DNA of 64,000 nt from Thalassobium sp. (GCA_002733205.1 NVUW01000004.1:420539-484538), one strand, 5' to 3'; shown: positions 16,985-28,172, counted from the first letter of the stretch. The notes: generated by a model from the letters alone, not told the origin. Program-made: numbers and translations.

Positions 16985-17074
16985 TGGCGGAGAGAGAGGG
17001 ATTCGAACCCTCGATAGGGGTAAACCTATACACCCTTAGCAGGGGTGCGCCTTCAGCCACTCGGCCATCTCTCC
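16985..17074 (-). tRNA. tRNA-Ser(GCT)
   Basis: 90 nt on the minus strand with a 7-bp acceptor stem (GGAGAGA/TCTCTCC), a long variable arm typical of class II serine tRNAs, encoded CCA and anticodon loop CTGCTAA, giving anticodon GCT for AGC/AGU codons. First gene of the tRNA transcript. Confidence 0.97.
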
Positions 17075-17088
17075 AGTTCACGGCGCGC

Positions 17089-17116
17089 ATGATACCACGT
17101 TCTTACAAAAATCAAA
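17089..17116 (-). promoter_or_regulatory. Likely sigma-70 promoter of the tRNA operon
   Basis: On the minus strand TTTGAT (17111-17116) and TATCAT (17089-17094) are separated by 16 bp. A GC-rich discriminator (GCGCGCC) follows, as expected for a stringently controlled stable-RNA promoter. The tRNA-Ser 5' end is 14 bp past the -10 box. Confidence 0.6.
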
Positions 17117-17142
17117 GGAAAAAATTTAACAAAATGAAGATG

Positions 17143-17349
17143 TTAGTAATTTCCCGGACTTTCCTCGTGACCTTCGTCACCGTCTTTCTCGCGCTGAATG
17201 CGCTGGTAAATCTCTTCACGGTGTACGGCAACTTCTTTCGGCGCGTTGACACCAATACGTACCTGGTTTCCTTTTACGCCTAAGACGGTAACAGTGACTT
17301 CGTCACCCACCATCAAAGTTTCGCCTACGCGACGGGTTAATATAAGCAT
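17143..17349 (-). CDS. csrA: Carbon storage regulator CsrA
   Basis: 68 residues beginning [18 protein letters not shown] with the RNA-binding surface ([19 protein letters not shown]) intact. CsrA binds GGA motifs in mRNA leaders and changes translation or stability, linking carbon metabolism, motility and biofilm formation. The position before tRNA-Ser/tRNA-Arg and after lysC and alaS is the classical gammaproteobacterial arrangement. GGAGAACTCCT lies before the ATG; its own leader contains GGA, compatible with autoregulation. Confidence 0.98.
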   Translation of the reverse strand: MLILTRRVGETLMVGDEVTVTVLGVKGNQVRIGVNAPKEVAVHREEIYQRIQREKDGDEGHEESPGNY

Positions 17350-17487
17350 AGGAGTTCTCCTGACATTCCTGTTCGGTTCTAGGGTGCTTTGGCGATTAAG
17401 CCGATATTCTCACGTTCCAATGCTCAGTATTGACCACTATGGTCAGAAATGAAGCCAAGGAGAGACGTTATTGAGAATATTTAGTTA

Positions 17488-17520
17488 TTAGGGAACGCTC
17501 AGTCATTGAACGTTCCCTAA
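17488..17520 (-). terminator. Hairpin between lysC and csrA
   Basis: A perfect 10-bp inverted repeat (TTAGGGAACG/CGTTCCCTAA, 13-base loop) starts 20 bp after the lysC stop. It lacks a clear U-tract on the minus strand, so it may be a weak terminator or processing hairpin. Confidence 0.4.
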
Positions 17521-17540
17521 TGGGGACGGAAGGACGGAGA

Positions 17541-18773
17541 TTATTCTGCCTGCTCTTCTGCATCCAGGCCAAAGGCTGTATGCAGGGCGCGGACCGCCAG
17601 TTCCAGATACTTTTCTGCAATCACCACAGAAATTTTAATTTCTGAGGTGGTGATGGCCAGAATATTAATATTCTCATCAGCAAGAACTTTGAACATTTTG
17701 CTGGCAACGCCGGCGTGAGAACGCATACCCACACCCACCATAGACACCTTACAGATGTCATCAGTTCCGGTCGCTTCGCGGGCGTTCAGTTCCTGGGACA
17801 GGTTGCCCAGAATTTTCAGCGCTTTCTGATAATCGCTGCGATTAACGGTGAAGGTAAAGTCGGTAGTACCGTCTTCCGACACGTTCTGCACAATCATATC
17901 CACTTCAATATTGGCGTCGCTGATAGGCACCAGGATGCGGGATGCAACGCCTGGTACGTCGGGTACGCCTTTCAAAGTAAGCTTTGCTTCGTCGCGGTTG
18001 AATGCGATACCTGAAATTACTGGATTTTCCACGGAGCTGATCTCCTCCATCGTGATCAAGGTGCCGTTACCTTCCTTAAATGAGGAAAGTACACGCAGGG
18101 GAACTTTGTATTTGCCGGCAAATTCAACCGAACGGATCTGCAGAATTTTTGAACCCAGGCTGGCCATTTCCAGCATTTCTTCAAAGGTTACTTTATCCAT
18201 GCGACGCGCTGCGGGAACTACGCGCGGATCGGTGGTGTATACACCATCGACATCAGTATAAATCTGACACTCATCGGCACCCAGTGCCGCGGCTAATGCC
18301 ACGCCTGTCGTGTCGGAACCACCGCGACCCAGCGTGGTAATGCTGTTGTCGTCATCAATCCCCTGAAAACCAGCGACAATGACTACGCCACCGGCATCCA
18401 GCTGCTTACGCATCGCCTGGGTATCGATATCTTCGATACGGGCCTTCATATAAGCACTGTCGGTTTTAATGCCGACCTGCCAGCCGGTAAAAGAACGGGC
18501 ATTCACACCGCGCTTCTGCAGCGCCATCGCCAGCAGGGCAATCGTCACCTGCTCGCCGGTAGAAACCAGCACATCCATTTCACGGGGAGTCGGGCTGTCG
18601 GAAATGCCTTTCGCAAGACCGATCAGACGGTTGGTTTCACCGCTCATTGCGGAAACCGCTACGACTAACTGATGGCCGGCGTCGTGGAAAGACTTAACTT
18701 TATCGGCAACGGCCTCGATGCGTTCGATAGAACCTACGGATGTACCGCCGTATTTCTGTACGTATAGTGCCAT
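17541..18773 (-). CDS. lysC: Aspartate kinase
   Basis: 410 residues: an amino-acid kinase domain opening with KYGGTSVGS (residues 7-15) and two C-terminal ACT domains (from about 265). It phosphorylates L-aspartate, the first step to lysine, threonine and methionine. The length fits the single-function, lysine/threonine-inhibited class found in Pseudomonas, not the bifunctional ThrA or the enteric ~450-residue LysC. The alaS-lysC-csrA order on one strand is conserved. I looked for a lysine riboswitch in the 220-bp leader and could not recognise one. Confidence 0.97.
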   Translation of the reverse strand: MALYVQKYGGTSVGSIERIEAVADKVKSFHDAGHQLVVAVSAMSGETNRLIGLAKGISDSPTPREMDVLVSTGEQVTIALLAMALQKRGVNARSFTGWQVGIKTDSAYMKARIEDIDTQAMRKQLDAGGVVIVAGFQGIDDDNSITTLGRGGSDTTGVALAAALGADECQIYTDVDGVYTTDPRVVPAARRMDKVTFEEMLEMASLGSKILQIRSVEFAGKYKVPLRVLSSFKEGNGTLITMEEISSVENPVISGIAFNRDEAKLTLKGVPDVPGVASRILVPISDANIEVDMIVQNVSEDGTTDFTFTVNRSDYQKALKILGNLSQELNAREATGTDDICKVSMVGVGMRSHAGVASKMFKVLADENINILAITTSEIKISVVIAEKYLELAVRALHTAFGLDAEEQAE

Positions 18774-18947
18774 GATGTGTCTTTACTGGGATTGACTGGT
18801 TGAAGGGGCGCTCATTAAACAACAAATGCACACAACAAGAAAGATGGCCTATTGGCTTAAAACGCAACAGTCTGATACCTGATCAGCGTTTATCTCCGCG
18901 CTTAAATTAGCGCGGTCAGGAAAAGCGTATAAACCGCCAATCTGCAG

Positions 18948-18978
18948 ATAAAAAAACAGCGGGCAATGCCCGCTGTTT
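18948..18978 (-). terminator. Rho-independent terminator after alaS
   Basis: An 11-bp stem (AAACAGCGGGC/GCCCGCTGTTT) with a three-base loop is followed on the minus strand by a run of T. It lies 16 bp after the alaS stop. Confidence 0.85.
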
Positions 18979-18993
18979 TGGTGTTGCCTTCGC

Positions 18994-21624
18994 TTAAGAC
19001 AGCTGCGCCTGTGCCCACTTACTGAAGGCCGCCAGAGCATCGTCGATGCCTTCCGGCTTCTGACCACCGGCCTGAGCCATTTCCGGCTTACCGCCACCAC
19101 GGCCATCGACATAAGGCGCGCATTCTTTAACCGCATCACCGGCTTTGGCTTTACCAATCAGGTCTTTGGTCACACCGGCCAGCAGTGTCACTTTACCTTC
19201 GGTTTCTGCTGCCAGCATGATCAGCGCAGAACCCAGCTTGTTTTTCAGCTGGTCCATCGTGGTGCGCAGCGCTTCCACATCGGCACCATCCAGACGGGCT
19301 GACAGCACTTTCACGCCGTTAATATCCTGCGCATTGTTGGCCAGATCGGAGCCGGCACTGGAAGCCAGCTTGGATTTCAGCGCATCCAGTTCTTTTTCCA
19401 GCTGACGGTTACGCGCCATCAGTTGTTCAACTTTGTCGCCAACGTTATCAGCCGAACCTTTCAGGTTGCGGGCAATACCGTTCAGGGTGGATTCTTCGCG
19501 GGCAATAAAGTCCAGCGCTGCCTGACCCACGACCGCTTCAATACGGCGGATACCGGCGGCAATACCGCTTTCGCTGCTGACTTTCAGCACGCCGATATCA
19601 CCGGTACGCTTGGCGTGAGTACCACCACAAAGCTCGACCGAGAAGTCATCCACACCCATCGACAGCACGCGCACTTCGTCGTCGTATTTTTCGCCGAACA
19701 GTGCCATCGCACCGGAGTTACGGGCATCGTCGATGTTCATCAGGCGGGTCGTTACTTCGGTATTGGCGCGGATCTGAGCGTTAACGATGCTTTCGATCTC
19801 GGCCAGCTCTTCTGGCTTAACCGCTTCCAGATGCGAGAAGTCGAAACGAAGCTTGTCGTAAGTTACCAACGAGCCTTTCTGACTGACATGCTCACCCAGC
19901 ACTTTGCGCAAGGCCGCGTGCAGCAGGTGAGTGGCCGAGTGGTGAATGGCGGTGGACTGGCGTTTTTCCGCATCCACGGTCGCGGTCAGCTGGTCACCGA
20001 CCTTTACAGAACCTTCAACCAGCACGCCTTTGTGCAGGTGGTTTTTGCCTTCTTTGCTGGTGTCTTTGACCTGAAAGACAACGCCGTTGGCTTTCAGGAA
20101 ACCACTGTCGCCAGCCTGACCACCGCTTTCGGCATAAAAGGCGGTTTCATCCAGCACCAGCACGGCTTCATCACCGGCTGTCAGTTGCTCAACCGCCACA
20201 CCGTCTTTAAACAGGGCTTTCACGCTGCCGGTATTTTCCAGCTGGGTGTAACCGAGGAATTGAGTGCTGCCGTCGATTTCCAGACCTTTGCCGTAGTTGC
20301 CAGCAAAATTGCCTGCCGAGCGGGCCATTTCACGCTGTTTATCCATCGCGACGTTAAAGCCGTCTTCGTCGACTTTAAGATCGCGCTCACGCGCTACGTC
20401 GGCGGTCAGATCCAGTGGGAAGCCATAGGTATCGTACAGTTTAAAAGCGGTTTCACCCGGAATGGTGTCGCCTTTCAGACCGGCGATAGCATCGTTCAGG
20501 ATCGCCATACCTTTATCCAGCGTTTTGGCGAACTGTTCTTCTTCCAGACGCAGCACTTTTTCAACGTGCGCCTGCAACGTACGCAGCTCCGGATACGCTT
20601 CGCCCATCTGCTCAACCAGAGCGGCCACCAGCTTGTGGAAGAAACCCACCGGCGCCCCCAGCATATGACCATGACGTACGGCGCGGCGGATGATACGGCG
20701 CAACACGTAACCACGGCCTTCATTGGATGGCAGCACACCATCAACAATCAGGAAGCTGGTTGAACGGATATGGTCGGCAATGACGCGCAGAGACTTGTTC
20801 TCGGTATCTTTGCAGCCAGTCAGTTCGCCGGCGGCTTGCAGCAACGCCTGGAACAGATCGATTTCGTAGTTGCTGTGTACGCCCTGCATGATCGCGGAAA
20901 TACGCTCCAGCCCCATGCCGGTATCGACCGAGGGTTTTGGCAGCGGCAGCATTTCACCGTCAGGCTGACGGTTGAACTGCATAAATACGTTGTTCCAGAT
21001 TTCGATGAAGCGATCACCGTCTTCTTCCGCTGACCCCGGAGGCCCGCCCCAGATGTGTTCACCATGGTCGAAGAAGATTTCGGTGCACGGGCCACACGGG
21101 CCGGTATCTCCCATTGCCCAGAAGTTATCCGATGCGTAACGCGCGCCCTTGTTGTCGCCGATACGCACGATTTTCTCCGCCGGAATGCCCATCTGTTTGT
21201 TCCAGATGTCATAGGCTTCGTCGTCTTCGGCGTAAACCGTGACCATCAGCTTTTCTTTCGGCAGGTTCATCCACTGCGGCGACGTCAGAAATTCCCAGGC
21301 AAACTTGATGGCGTCTTCTTTAAAGTAATCACCAAAGCTGAAGTTACCCAGCATTTCAAAGAAGGTGTGGTGACGCGCGGTATAGCCGACGTTTTCCAGA
21401 TCGTTATGCTTACCACCGGCACGCACACAGCGCTGCGACGATACAGCGCGGCTGTAGCTGCGCTCGTCCTGACCAAGGAACACATCCTTGAACTGCACCA
21501 TACCAGCATTAGTAAACAGTAATGTCGGGTCATTACCGGGAATCAGTGGGCTTGATGGCACCACTTCATGGCCTTTGGAGGCAAAGTAATCAAGGAATGC
21601 CTTGCGAATGTCTGAGCTTTTCAT
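18994..21624 (-). CDS. alaS: Alanyl-tRNA synthetase
   Basis: 876 residues, the family's usual length. The class II catalytic core (start [20 protein letters not shown], motif 2 RTVxSQR-like block [15 protein letters not shown]) is followed by the tRNA-recognition domain, the editing domain with zinc-site motifs HSATHLLH and [11 protein letters not shown], and the C-terminal oligomerisation domain with [12 protein letters not shown]. It charges tRNA-Ala and deacylates Ser- and Gly-tRNA-Ala. A strong terminator separates it from lysC. Confidence 0.98.
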   Translation of the reverse strand: MKSSDIRKAFLDYFASKGHEVVPSSPLIPGNDPTLLFTNAGMVQFKDVFLGQDERSYSRAVSSQRCVRAGGKHNDLENVGYTARHHTFFEMLGNFSFGDYFKEDAIKFAWEFLTSPQWMNLPKEKLMVTVYAEDDEAYDIWNKQMGIPAEKIVRIGDNKGARYASDNFWAMGDTGPCGPCTEIFFDHGEHIWGGPPGSAEEDGDRFIEIWNNVFMQFNRQPDGEMLPLPKPSVDTGMGLERISAIMQGVHSNYEIDLFQALLQAAGELTGCKDTENKSLRVIADHIRSTSFLIVDGVLPSNEGRGYVLRRIIRRAVRHGHMLGAPVGFFHKLVAALVEQMGEAYPELRTLQAHVEKVLRLEEEQFAKTLDKGMAILNDAIAGLKGDTIPGETAFKLYDTYGFPLDLTADVARERDLKVDEDGFNVAMDKQREMARSAGNFAGNYGKGLEIDGSTQFLGYTQLENTGSVKALFKDGVAVEQLTAGDEAVLVLDETAFYAESGGQAGDSGFLKANGVVFQVKDTSKEGKNHLHKGVLVEGSVKVGDQLTATVDAEKRQSTAIHHSATHLLHAALRKVLGEHVSQKGSLVTYDKLRFDFSHLEAVKPEELAEIESIVNAQIRANTEVTTRLMNIDDARNSGAMALFGEKYDDEVRVLSMGVDDFSVELCGGTHAKRTGDIGVLKVSSESGIAAGIRRIEAVVGQAALDFIAREESTLNGIARNLKGSADNVGDKVEQLMARNRQLEKELDALKSKLASSAGSDLANNAQDINGVKVLSARLDGADVEALRTTMDQLKNKLGSALIMLAAETEGKVTLLAGVTKDLIGKAKAGDAVKECAPYVDGRGGGKPEMAQAGGQKPEGIDDALAAFSKWAQAQLS

Positions 21625-21872
21625 ACGGCTGCGGGTATCCGGAAGCGGTTAGTCAAAGTTAAAGGAGAAGGAGTATAGCGGTTTGCGCGCTTCAGGCCGA
21701 GTCCCTGCGTGAGGGTTCGTTATCTGAGCCGTGGCTAGCGCCGCCTGACGGTCACTGATCATCACAAGCTGTCATATATCCCGTGGACAGACCGGCAATA
21801 AAAGACCACTTGACGATTCAATCCCAAAAGATAACTATATGAGCATATTCTAATTTAGAGAAAGGTGATGTT

Positions 21873-22076
21873 ATGAATGTCGATCGCATGATTTTCGCAA
21901 TTGCCGGCCTGTTTGTTCTGATCAGCGTTGGCCTGTCACAGATTCACAGCCCCTACTGGTTATGGTTCACCGCGTTCGTCGGTGCCAATATGTTTCAGGC
22001 GGCATTCAGTGGTTTTTGCCCACTGGCGATGATTCTGAAAAAATTGGGCGTCAGCACCGGTAAAGCCTTCCAATAA
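21873..22076 (+). CDS. DUF2892 (YgaP-like) small membrane protein
   Basis: 67 residues with two hydrophobic helices and the family signature [14 protein letters not shown] near the C-terminus. In some bacteria this domain is fused to a rhodanese; here it stands alone. The role is unknown, with a possible link to sulfur or redox metabolism. AGAAAGGTGATG provides a good ribosome-binding site. Confidence 0.85.
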   Translation: MNVDRMIFAIAGLFVLISVGLSQIHSPYWLWFTAFVGANMFQAAFSGFCPLAMILKKLGVSTGKAFQ

Positions 22077-22171
22077 TAGGACTGGCAGAGAATAACCCGC
22101 TGACATTGGCCGGAATTCACAGGTTCCGGTCAACCTTCCCCGCTATAATCCCGCCGTCATCCGGAGGGTTT

Positions 22172-23137
22172 ATGCGTTCTGTATCTATTTTATTGTTATT
22201 TTTCTGCTGTCAGACATTTGCTGCTGACTGGCAACCGTATCCTGCCGAACTGCCGCAGTTCGACTACAGCGACAGTCGCTTGCAGGAATTCTGGCCACAA
22301 CTGAATCAGGGACCAGGCCTGCCCTATCCCGATGAAACGTTTCTCCGCGACATGATGGCGACATATCCGCAACTCGCCGAATTTACCTTAGCCCAGGCAC
22401 GCCAACCGGATGCTCACCCGGCTTTACAGGCACTGCTCAACGACGACCTGCAGCCACTGGCAGCCGCCAGCCAGCAGGTCTGGCGTTTGCATTATGAAGG
22501 CCGCTTTCAGCAAGCCTATGAATTGGGCAAACAACTCGGGCCTGCTGGTGCGATTCCTGCGCTGTATTCCAAGCTGATGTACGCCGCACTGATTGTGCAG
22601 GACAAAGACACCAAGCTTGCCACCTTCCGTGAAGCAGCCGCCGAGTCTGAACGTTTACTGCCGCTTGCACCGGACTACGCTTTCGCCGAATTTGGCCTGG
22701 CTTATGCTCATGCCCGCATTCTCGAACTACTGGATACCAGCGCCGCCACGGCGACCGGCTTTCTTGGCGACACCCAGGATGCCATGGCCAATCTGCAGGA
22801 ACGTTATCCACAACAGGCGCTCTATCCGGCCATGCTGGGCGGCTTGCATGCCGGTGTGGTTGAGCGTGTTGGTTCCTTTGTCGGCCGCATTACTTATGGT
22901 TCAACCGAAAGCCGCGCCCTGGCAGCATTCAGCCGCGCACTGGAACTGCAGAACCAGCTGCCGGTTATCTACAACGAATATGTTAATGCCCTCGCCCGGC
23001 TGGATGAGGATAAGTACCACGACAGCATGATCACACTGCTGCAGCAATGCGTTAAACTGCCGGTACTGAGTGCAGAAGAAGCCCTGAATCGTCAGGTCTG
23101 CGCCAATCACCTGCAACAATGGCAAGGCGCCGAATAA
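22172..23137 (+). CDS. Exported TPR-like protein of unknown function
   Basis: 321 residues from the ATG at 22172, preceded by CCGGAGGG. A signal peptide (LLLFFCCQTFA) precedes AADWQPYPAELPQF. The remainder is alpha-helical with repeated Ala/Leu/Tyr-rich helix pairs (for example EGRFQQAYELGKQLG and ALAAFSRALELQNQLPVIYNEYVNAL) that look like tetratricopeptide repeats. It probably acts as a periplasmic protein-binding scaffold. I recognise no specific family; TatT-like TRAP-associated proteins are one possibility. Confidence 0.75.
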   Translation: MRSVSILLLFFCCQTFAADWQPYPAELPQFDYSDSRLQEFWPQLNQGPGLPYPDETFLRDMMATYPQLAEFTLAQARQPDAHPALQALLNDDLQPLAAASQQVWRLHYEGRFQQAYELGKQLGPAGAIPALYSKLMYAALIVQDKDTKLATFREAAAESERLLPLAPDYAFAEFGLAYAHARILELLDTSAATATGFLGDTQDAMANLQERYPQQALYPAMLGGLHAGVVERVGSFVGRITYGSTESRALAAFSRALELQNQLPVIYNEYVNALARLDEDKYHDSMITLLQQCVKLPVLSAEEALNRQVCANHLQQWQGAE

Positions 23138-23161
23138 GCGCGGCCATCACCGGACAATATA

Positions 23162-23392
23162 ATGATCACTGCTGTGCTGATTGCCATGGTTCCGGCCATG
23201 GTGCTGCTGATGCTGCATCTCGCCATCGGCCCTTTTGGCCACGTGCGTTTCCTGCACTGGCATCTGCGCTGGAAAACAATGCCGGTCTGGCTGCAACGGA
23301 TACTGTTACTGCTGGCAACAGGCATTTTATTAGCCGGCGCCAGCCATTTACTGGGCATCTGGCAGCAGACACCACCTCTTCCTGATCGCTGA
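23162..23392 (+). CDS. Small two-helix membrane protein (tentative)
   Basis: 76 residues, with hydrophobic segments at about 4-22 and 44-64 and a His/Trp/Arg-rich loop between (FLHWHLRW). It begins 24 bp after the TPR-like gene on the same strand, so it could be cotranscribed. The ribosome-binding site is weak. No recognised family. Confidence 0.45.
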   Translation: MITAVLIAMVPAMVLLMLHLAIGPFGHVRFLHWHLRWKTMPVWLQRILLLLATGILLAGASHLLGIWQQTPPLPDR

Positions 23393-23509
23393 AACACAGC
23401 GTTCACCGGCATACTCCGCTAATGTGAAATTCTGATGAATAAAAGCGGCCAATAGTGACAGCTTTGTCCGTATAATGGCGGCAGTTTTTTCACTTACCGG
23501 AGTCTCACC

Positions 23510-24793
23510 ATGCAACGTATCGTCATTATTGGCGGTGGTGCAGGCGGACTGGAACTGGCAACCCAATTAGGGCGCAAGCTCGGACGGCGCGGCAAAGCCG
23601 AAGTCGTTCTTATTGATGCCAACCCCACCCACCTGTGGAAACCCCTGCTGCACGAAGTCGCCACCGGCGCACTGGATTCAGGAATCGATGAGCTTAACTA
23701 CCGCGCCCATGGCAAGGTACATGGCTTTAATTTTCAGCTTGGACGTCTGTCCGGCCTGAACCGCGAACAACGTGAAGTGGTGCTGGCACCGATTCATGAC
23801 GAACAGGGCGAATTAATCGTTCCGCAGCGCAGCGTCAGCTACGACACCCTGGTGATTGCCATCGGCAGCGTAACGAATGATTTCGGCACCCCCGGCGCAA
23901 AAGATCACTGCATCTTCCTCGATAGTCGTCAGCAAGCCGAACGCTTTCACCGCACATTACTCAACGAATTTCTGCGTGCCAGCAACAGCGAGAACCCGCG
24001 TAATCTGGAAATCGCTATTGTCGGTGCCGGTGCAACCGGGGTGGAATTGTCTGCCGAGTTGTACAACACCGCTGAAGTACTGAGCAGCTACGGTCTGAAA
24101 AACGTATCACCAGAACAGCTGAAAGTGACTTTAATTGAAGCCGGCGAGCGTATTCTTCCGGCGTTGCCACCGAGAATATCAGCGGCCGCCACGCGTGAGC
24201 TGGAAGTGCTGGGCGTCGCAGTGCGCACCGGCACACTGATTACCGAAGCCAACGCAGAAGGCTTTGTGACCAAAGATCAGGGTACTATTCCGGCACGCCT
24301 TAAGGTCTGGGCCGCCGGCGTCAAGGCGCCTGAATTCATGAAAACGCTGGGGCTGGAAACCAACCGCGCCAATCAGCTGATCGTCAATGCCAGCCTGCAA
24401 ACAGAAGACAGCAATATCTTTGCTCTGGGCGATTGCTGCAGTGTTATGCACAGCGACGGCAAGCCCGTTCCACCACGCGCCCAGGCCGCTCACCAGCAAG
24501 CAAGCCATCTGGTTAAAGCGTTGCGCGCTCACCATCAGGGTCAGCCTTTGCCGGAGTTTGTTTTCCGCGATAAAGGTTCGCTGGTTTCTCTCAGCCGCTA
24601 CAGTACGGTAGGTAGCCTGATGGGCAACCTGACCAGCGGTTCGATGATGATTGAGGGGAGACTGGCGCGGATTGTTTATGTGTCACTGTATCGGTTGCAC
24701 CAGATTGCCTTACACGGCTACTGGCACACGCTGCTACTGAGTCTGGTAGGCCACATAAACAAAGTGATCCGGCCACGCCTGAAGCTGCACTGA
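23510..24793 (+). CDS. ndh: Type II NADH:quinone oxidoreductase
   Basis: 427 residues: FAD-binding GGGAGGLEL near residue 8, the second [10 protein letters not shown] motif for NADH near residue 170, ALGDCCSV of the FAD-contacting segment, and a C-terminal amphipathic region ([20 protein letters not shown]) that docks on the inner membrane. NDH-2 passes electrons from NADH to quinone without proton pumping. Length and motifs are standard. Convergent with the AraC gene, with only 6 bp between stops. Confidence 0.93.
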   Translation: MQRIVIIGGGAGGLELATQLGRKLGRRGKAEVVLIDANPTHLWKPLLHEVATGALDSGIDELNYRAHGKVHGFNFQLGRLSGLNREQREVVLAPIHDEQGELIVPQRSVSYDTLVIAIGSVTNDFGTPGAKDHCIFLDSRQQAERFHRTLLNEFLRASNSENPRNLEIAIVGAGATGVELSAELYNTAEVLSSYGLKNVSPEQLKVTLIEAGERILPALPPRISAAATRELEVLGVAVRTGTLITEANAEGFVTKDQGTIPARLKVWAAGVKAPEFMKTLGLETNRANQLIVNASLQTEDSNIFALGDCCSVMHSDGKPVPPRAQAAHQQASHLVKALRAHHQGQPLPEFVFRDKGSLVSLSRYSTVGSLMGNLTSGSMMIEGRLARIVYVSLYRLHQIALHGYWHTLLLSLVGHINKVIRPRLKLH

Positions 24794-24799
24794 GCCTCC

Positions 24800-25816
24800 T
24801 CAGGCTTCGTTGGTTTCAGTGGTCAACGCCTGGCGGTAATCACCAGGCGTTGCATCCGTCCAACGTTTAAAGGCCTTATAAAACGCACTGGGTTCAGCGT
24901 AGCCAACCATAAATGCGATTTCGTACAACGGAAGACTCTCGTCCCGGATCAAACGCATGGCGATGGTCTGACGACTCTCATCAAGCAACGCCTGGTAAGT
25001 AGTGCCCAGCGCCTTCAGCCGACGCTGAAGATTGCGCACACTGATGCTCAACTGGGCGGCAACCTCCTCCTGAGAAACCTGACGCTTGAGCAAACAGCCC
25101 TGAAGAATGCGTCGCAGCTCACTGTACAGCCGCAACTGCTCCTGAAACTTATCGGCATTACGATCAAAATCGCGCAACAGACTGACGTACAAAATAGGCT
25201 GTTGCCGCGGATTCAGACGCTGCCAGGCGGCAGCCGATATCTCCAGCGTATAGTGCTCGCCGGCCCTGACATCGGGAATCAGAAAATCGTTCAGCTCGGC
25301 AATATGTGCAGAATCCAGCGGTGCAGATACGGTCAGATCATGGTCGGCATAACCGCTGCCCAATACCTGATGGCAGGCTTCCGCCAGGGTAACCACGGCT
25401 TGCAGTAACTGCTGCGGCAAAAGCTGCAATCCGGCATGGGGCTCAGCCCGAACCACCACTTTGTGCTCTCCGGCACTGATAACGAAGTGAATACTGCCGA
25501 CCGACAGGTGCATAAAACGTAACGCGGCCGGCAATCCCTGAGAGAGGTTCTCAGAATATTTTAACAAGCGGCTAAGCGGCAAATCGCGTTGCGCCAGATA
25601 TCGACCGGTACGGGCAGGCAGCAGTCTATCGCTGCTTTGTGCGGCGACATACTGGTGGGCAAGCTTCAGCTTGTCAGCATCGACCCATGGCGGCATAGGT
25701 TGCGCCGGCGTCATGCTTAATAAACTCCAGACAGGAGTGATATCAATACCTTGACTGTCCCAGAAACTCAGCAGGTGCTGCACCAGTACGATATCGACCT
25801 GTACAGTTGGGCTCAT
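24800..25816 (-). CDS. AraC-family transcriptional regulator
   Basis: 338 residues from the ATG at 25816, which has GGGGAGGG close upstream (a TTG at 25828 would add four). The N-terminal sensing domain resembles PF12625. The C-terminal domain carries two helix-turn-helix motifs (SQEEVAAQLSISVRNLQRRL and YEIAFMVGYAEPSAFYKAFK). It is paralogous in layout to the regulator at 6360-7379. No divergent target gene is adjacent; the 200 bp upstream are AT-rich and hold no other gene. Confidence 0.87.
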   Translation of the reverse strand: MSPTVQVDIVLVQHLLSFWDSQGIDITPVWSLLSMTPAQPMPPWVDADKLKLAHQYVAAQSSDRLLPARTGRYLAQRDLPLSRLLKYSENLSQGLPAALRFMHLSVGSIHFVISAGEHKVVVRAEPHAGLQLLPQQLLQAVVTLAEACHQVLGSGYADHDLTVSAPLDSAHIAELNDFLIPDVRAGEHYTLEISAAAWQRLNPRQQPILYVSLLRDFDRNADKFQEQLRLYSELRRILQGCLLKRQVSQEEVAAQLSISVRNLQRRLKALGTTYQALLDESRQTIAMRLIRDESLPLYEIAFMVGYAEPSAFYKAFKRWTDATPGDYRQALTTETNEA

Positions 25817-26014
25817 ATCCCTCCCCAACGATCTTATGATTATTAATTGCCGGTCTCCACCGGAAATTGAACAGACGTTCTATATATAAATGTACCAATT
25901 CGATCATGGTTAGCAGTGAGGAGAGTGTCAATAGACTGAGGCGACAGTGGAAATAATGTCGTGAAAAAGGCAGTTTAGTCAGGAAAATTCACTAGATAGC
26001 ACCGGAAAGTTGAT

Positions 26015-26497
26015 TTATTCCGGCAAGCTGGATGCCTGCAATTGTTCCAGTGCGTAATTGATTTGGTCGCCATTAAAGCCGCGATAAGCCAGAAAACGGT
26101 ACAACCGGGCGCGTTCACGCACATCGTTACGTTCCAGCCCGCCACTGCATTTGCGTTGGGCAAACTCGGCCGCAAGCTCGAACCAATCGGTTGCTAAGTT
26201 AGCGATAGCAGCCTGAATCTGTTCACTGTTCAGGCCTTTTTCACGCAGCTCCTGTTGCAAGCGCAAAGGGCCGTAACGGTGACAGCGGCTGTTCAGAAAG
26301 GATTCAGCAAAACGTTCATCAGACTGCCAATCACGTTCGGCAAGATCATCAAGCACCCTGTCCACATCTTCAGGATCGGCCGCTTTCGGTGAGAGTTTGC
26401 GTGTTAACTCGCGGCGGGAATGATCACGCCGGGACAGCAGATCAACGGCTGCCCGGCGTAATTCAACCTGCGTCAGCTCAGGCTTCGGTTTCTTCAT
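26015..26497 (-). CDS. recX: RecA regulator RecX
   Basis: 160 residues of the three-helix tandem-repeat RecX family ([49 protein letters not shown]). RecX limits RecA filament extension. The start is taken as ATG 26497; a GTG at 26506 is in frame. Both overlap the end of recA (stop at 26478), so translation is probably coupled and recX follows the SOS control of recA. Confidence 0.93.
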   Translation of the reverse strand: MKKPKPELTQVELRRAAVDLLSRRDHSRRELTRKLSPKAADPEDVDRVLDDLAERDWQSDERFAESFLNSRCHRYGPLRLQQELREKGLNSEQIQAAIANLATDWFELAAEFAQRKCSGGLERNDVRERARLYRFLAYRGFNGDQINYALEQLQASSLPE

Positions 26498-27515
26498 CCA
26501 CTTCACTGGTCGTGTCGGATGTAACCGCTACCGCCAGCATCTGACTGCGGATTCCTGCTTCAATCTCACTGGCCATTTCCGGGTGATCCTGCAGGAATAA
26601 AGCAGCATTCGCCTTACCCTGGCCAATCTTGTCGCCTTTATAGCTGTACCAGGCACCGGATTTATCCACCAGTCCGCACTTAACACCCAGATCAATAACT
26701 TCGCCCATGTGGTAAATCCCCTGACCATACATAATCTGGAATTCGGCCTGCTTGAACGGTGGCGATACTTTGTTTTTCACCACTTTCACACGGGTTTCGT
26801 TACCGATAACTTCGTCACCCTGTTTTACCGAACCAATACGACGGATATCCAGACGTACGGAAGAGTAAAACTTCAGCGCATTACCGCCGGTAGTCGTTTC
26901 CGGGCTGCCGAACATCACACCGATTTTCATACGGATCTGGTTAATAAAGATCACCAGACAGTTGGCATTTTTAACGTTACCGGTGATTTTACGCAGCGCC
27001 TGCGACATCAGACGTGCCTGCAGACCAACATGACTGTCACCCATATCGCCTTCAATTTCAGCTTTAGGAACCAGAGCCGCAACGGAGTCGACAACGATGA
27101 CGTCCACCGCACCAGAGCGCACCAGGCTGTCACAAATTTCCAGCGCCTGCTCGCCGGTATCTGGCTGAGACACCAGCAGACTGTCCAGATCAATGCCCAA
27201 CTTTTCGGCGTACAGAGGATCAAGTGCGTGCTCGGCATCAATAATGGCAACGGATTTGCCCATTTTCTGCGCCTGTGCCATCACCGACAAACACAGTGTG
27301 GTTTTACCGGAACTTTCCGGGCCGTAGATCTCAACGATACGGCCAACCGGCAGACCGCCAATACCCAGAGCGATATCCAGTCCCAATGAACCGGTAGAAA
27401 TAGCGGGAATGGCTTCGCGCGGCTGTTCACCCATTTTCATAATGGCGCCTTTACCAAACTGACGTTCAATCTGGCTCAGTACCGCATCAAGTGCTTTTTG
27501 TTTGTTAGCATCCAT
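26478..27515 (-). CDS. recA: Recombinase RecA
   Basis: 345 residues. Walker A GPESSGKT (65-72), Walker [11 protein letters not shown], loop L1/L2 regions and an acidic C-terminal tail ([11 protein letters not shown]) are present. RecA forms the DNA strand-exchange filament and triggers LexA cleavage. A SOS box lies 71-90 bp upstream of the start codon. Confidence 0.99.
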   Translation of the reverse strand: MDANKQKALDAVLSQIERQFGKGAIMKMGEQPREAIPAISTGSLGLDIALGIGGLPVGRIVEIYGPESSGKTTLCLSVMAQAQKMGKSVAIIDAEHALDPLYAEKLGIDLDSLLVSQPDTGEQALEICDSLVRSGAVDVIVVDSVAALVPKAEIEGDMGDSHVGLQARLMSQALRKITGNVKNANCLVIFINQIRMKIGVMFGSPETTTGGNALKFYSSVRLDIRRIGSVKQGDEVIGNETRVKVVKNKVSPPFKQAEFQIMYGQGIYHMGEVIDLGVKCGLVDKSGAWYSYKGDKIGQGKANAALFLQDHPEMASEIEAGIRSQMLAVAVTSDTTSEVDEETEA

Positions 27516-27585
27516 CGCTCTGTCCTGTCTGTGTTTAACTGTGGTGATTCAGGCTGAGAGGTCTGTTGTCTTGCACCGGACCAAT

Positions 27586-27605
27586 CACTGTAAATTTAAC
27601 CAGTA
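27586..27605 (-). promoter_or_regulatory. LexA (SOS) box upstream of recA
   Basis: The minus strand reads TACTGGTTAAATTTACAGTG, which fits the gammaproteobacterial pattern TACTG-N10-CAGTA with CTG-N10-CAG intact and an AT-rich centre. Confidence 0.8.
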
Positions 27606-27686
27606 TTTAAGCACAGCTTATTGCCAGCGCCAACCCTTCTTTTTTAAGCGGCGGTGACCCGGCATCAATCAACACCGGATACGGCA

Positions 27687-28172
27687 TCAGCAAGATAACC
27701 AGCGGCACAATCCCTGAACACCATGCACCACCGCCAGCGCGCGCACCTGCTCACGATTGCCGGGGAAATGGCAGCACTCGGTAATCTGATGCTCGTCGTT
27801 TCCCCAGGCAAACCAGACGGTGCCAACGGGTTTTTCGTCGGATCCACCACCGGGGCCGGCCACACCGCTGACCGCCACCGCCAGGTCGCCCAGGCTATTA
27901 TTGACCGCTCCCGCCACCATGGCGCGCACGGTCTCTTCACTAACCGCGCCGGTCTGTTCGATGACCAGCGGCGGCACACCCAGATAACGAATTTTAGCTT
28001 CGTTGGAATAGGTGACAAAACCACATTCAAACCACTGCGAACTGCCCGCCATATCCGTCAGCGCACTGGCGATACCGCCACCGGTACAGGACTCCGCGGT
28101 GACCAGCCGCAAGTTACGGCTTTGCAGTATTTCGGCCAGCACGGTAATGGAAGCATTCAGTTCAGGGCTCAT
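27687..28172 (-). CDS. pncC: Nicotinamide-nucleotide amidohydrolase PncC (CinA C-terminal domain)
   Basis: 161 residues with the signature [25 protein letters not shown] start (key residues near 24-45) and [19 protein letters not shown]. It converts nicotinamide mononucleotide to nicotinic acid mononucleotide in NAD salvage. Only the C-terminal domain of CinA is present, as is usual upstream of recA in this group. Divergent from mutS (74 bp between starts). Confidence 0.93.
   Translation of the reverse strand: MSPELNASITVLAEILQSRNLRLVTAESCTGGGIASALTDMAGSSQWFECGFVTYSNEAKIRYLGVPPLVIEQTGAVSEETVRAMVAGAVNNSLGDLAVAVSGVAGPGGGSDEKPVGTVWFAWGNDEHQITECCHFPGNREQVRALAVVHGVQGLCRWLSC

Noticed and set aside
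16702..17074. tRNA-associated integration site
   Set aside because: No integrase gene or partial tRNA copy is visible nearby; the tandem tRNAs are complete.
18774..18993. Lysine riboswitch before lysC
   Set aside because: I could not recognise the conserved junction elements in the 220-bp leader, so I do not claim it.
19423..20763. A 446-codon open frame on the plus strand
   Set aside because: It lies fully inside alaS on the opposite strand, which is intact with all motifs; the frame is a codon-bias shadow.
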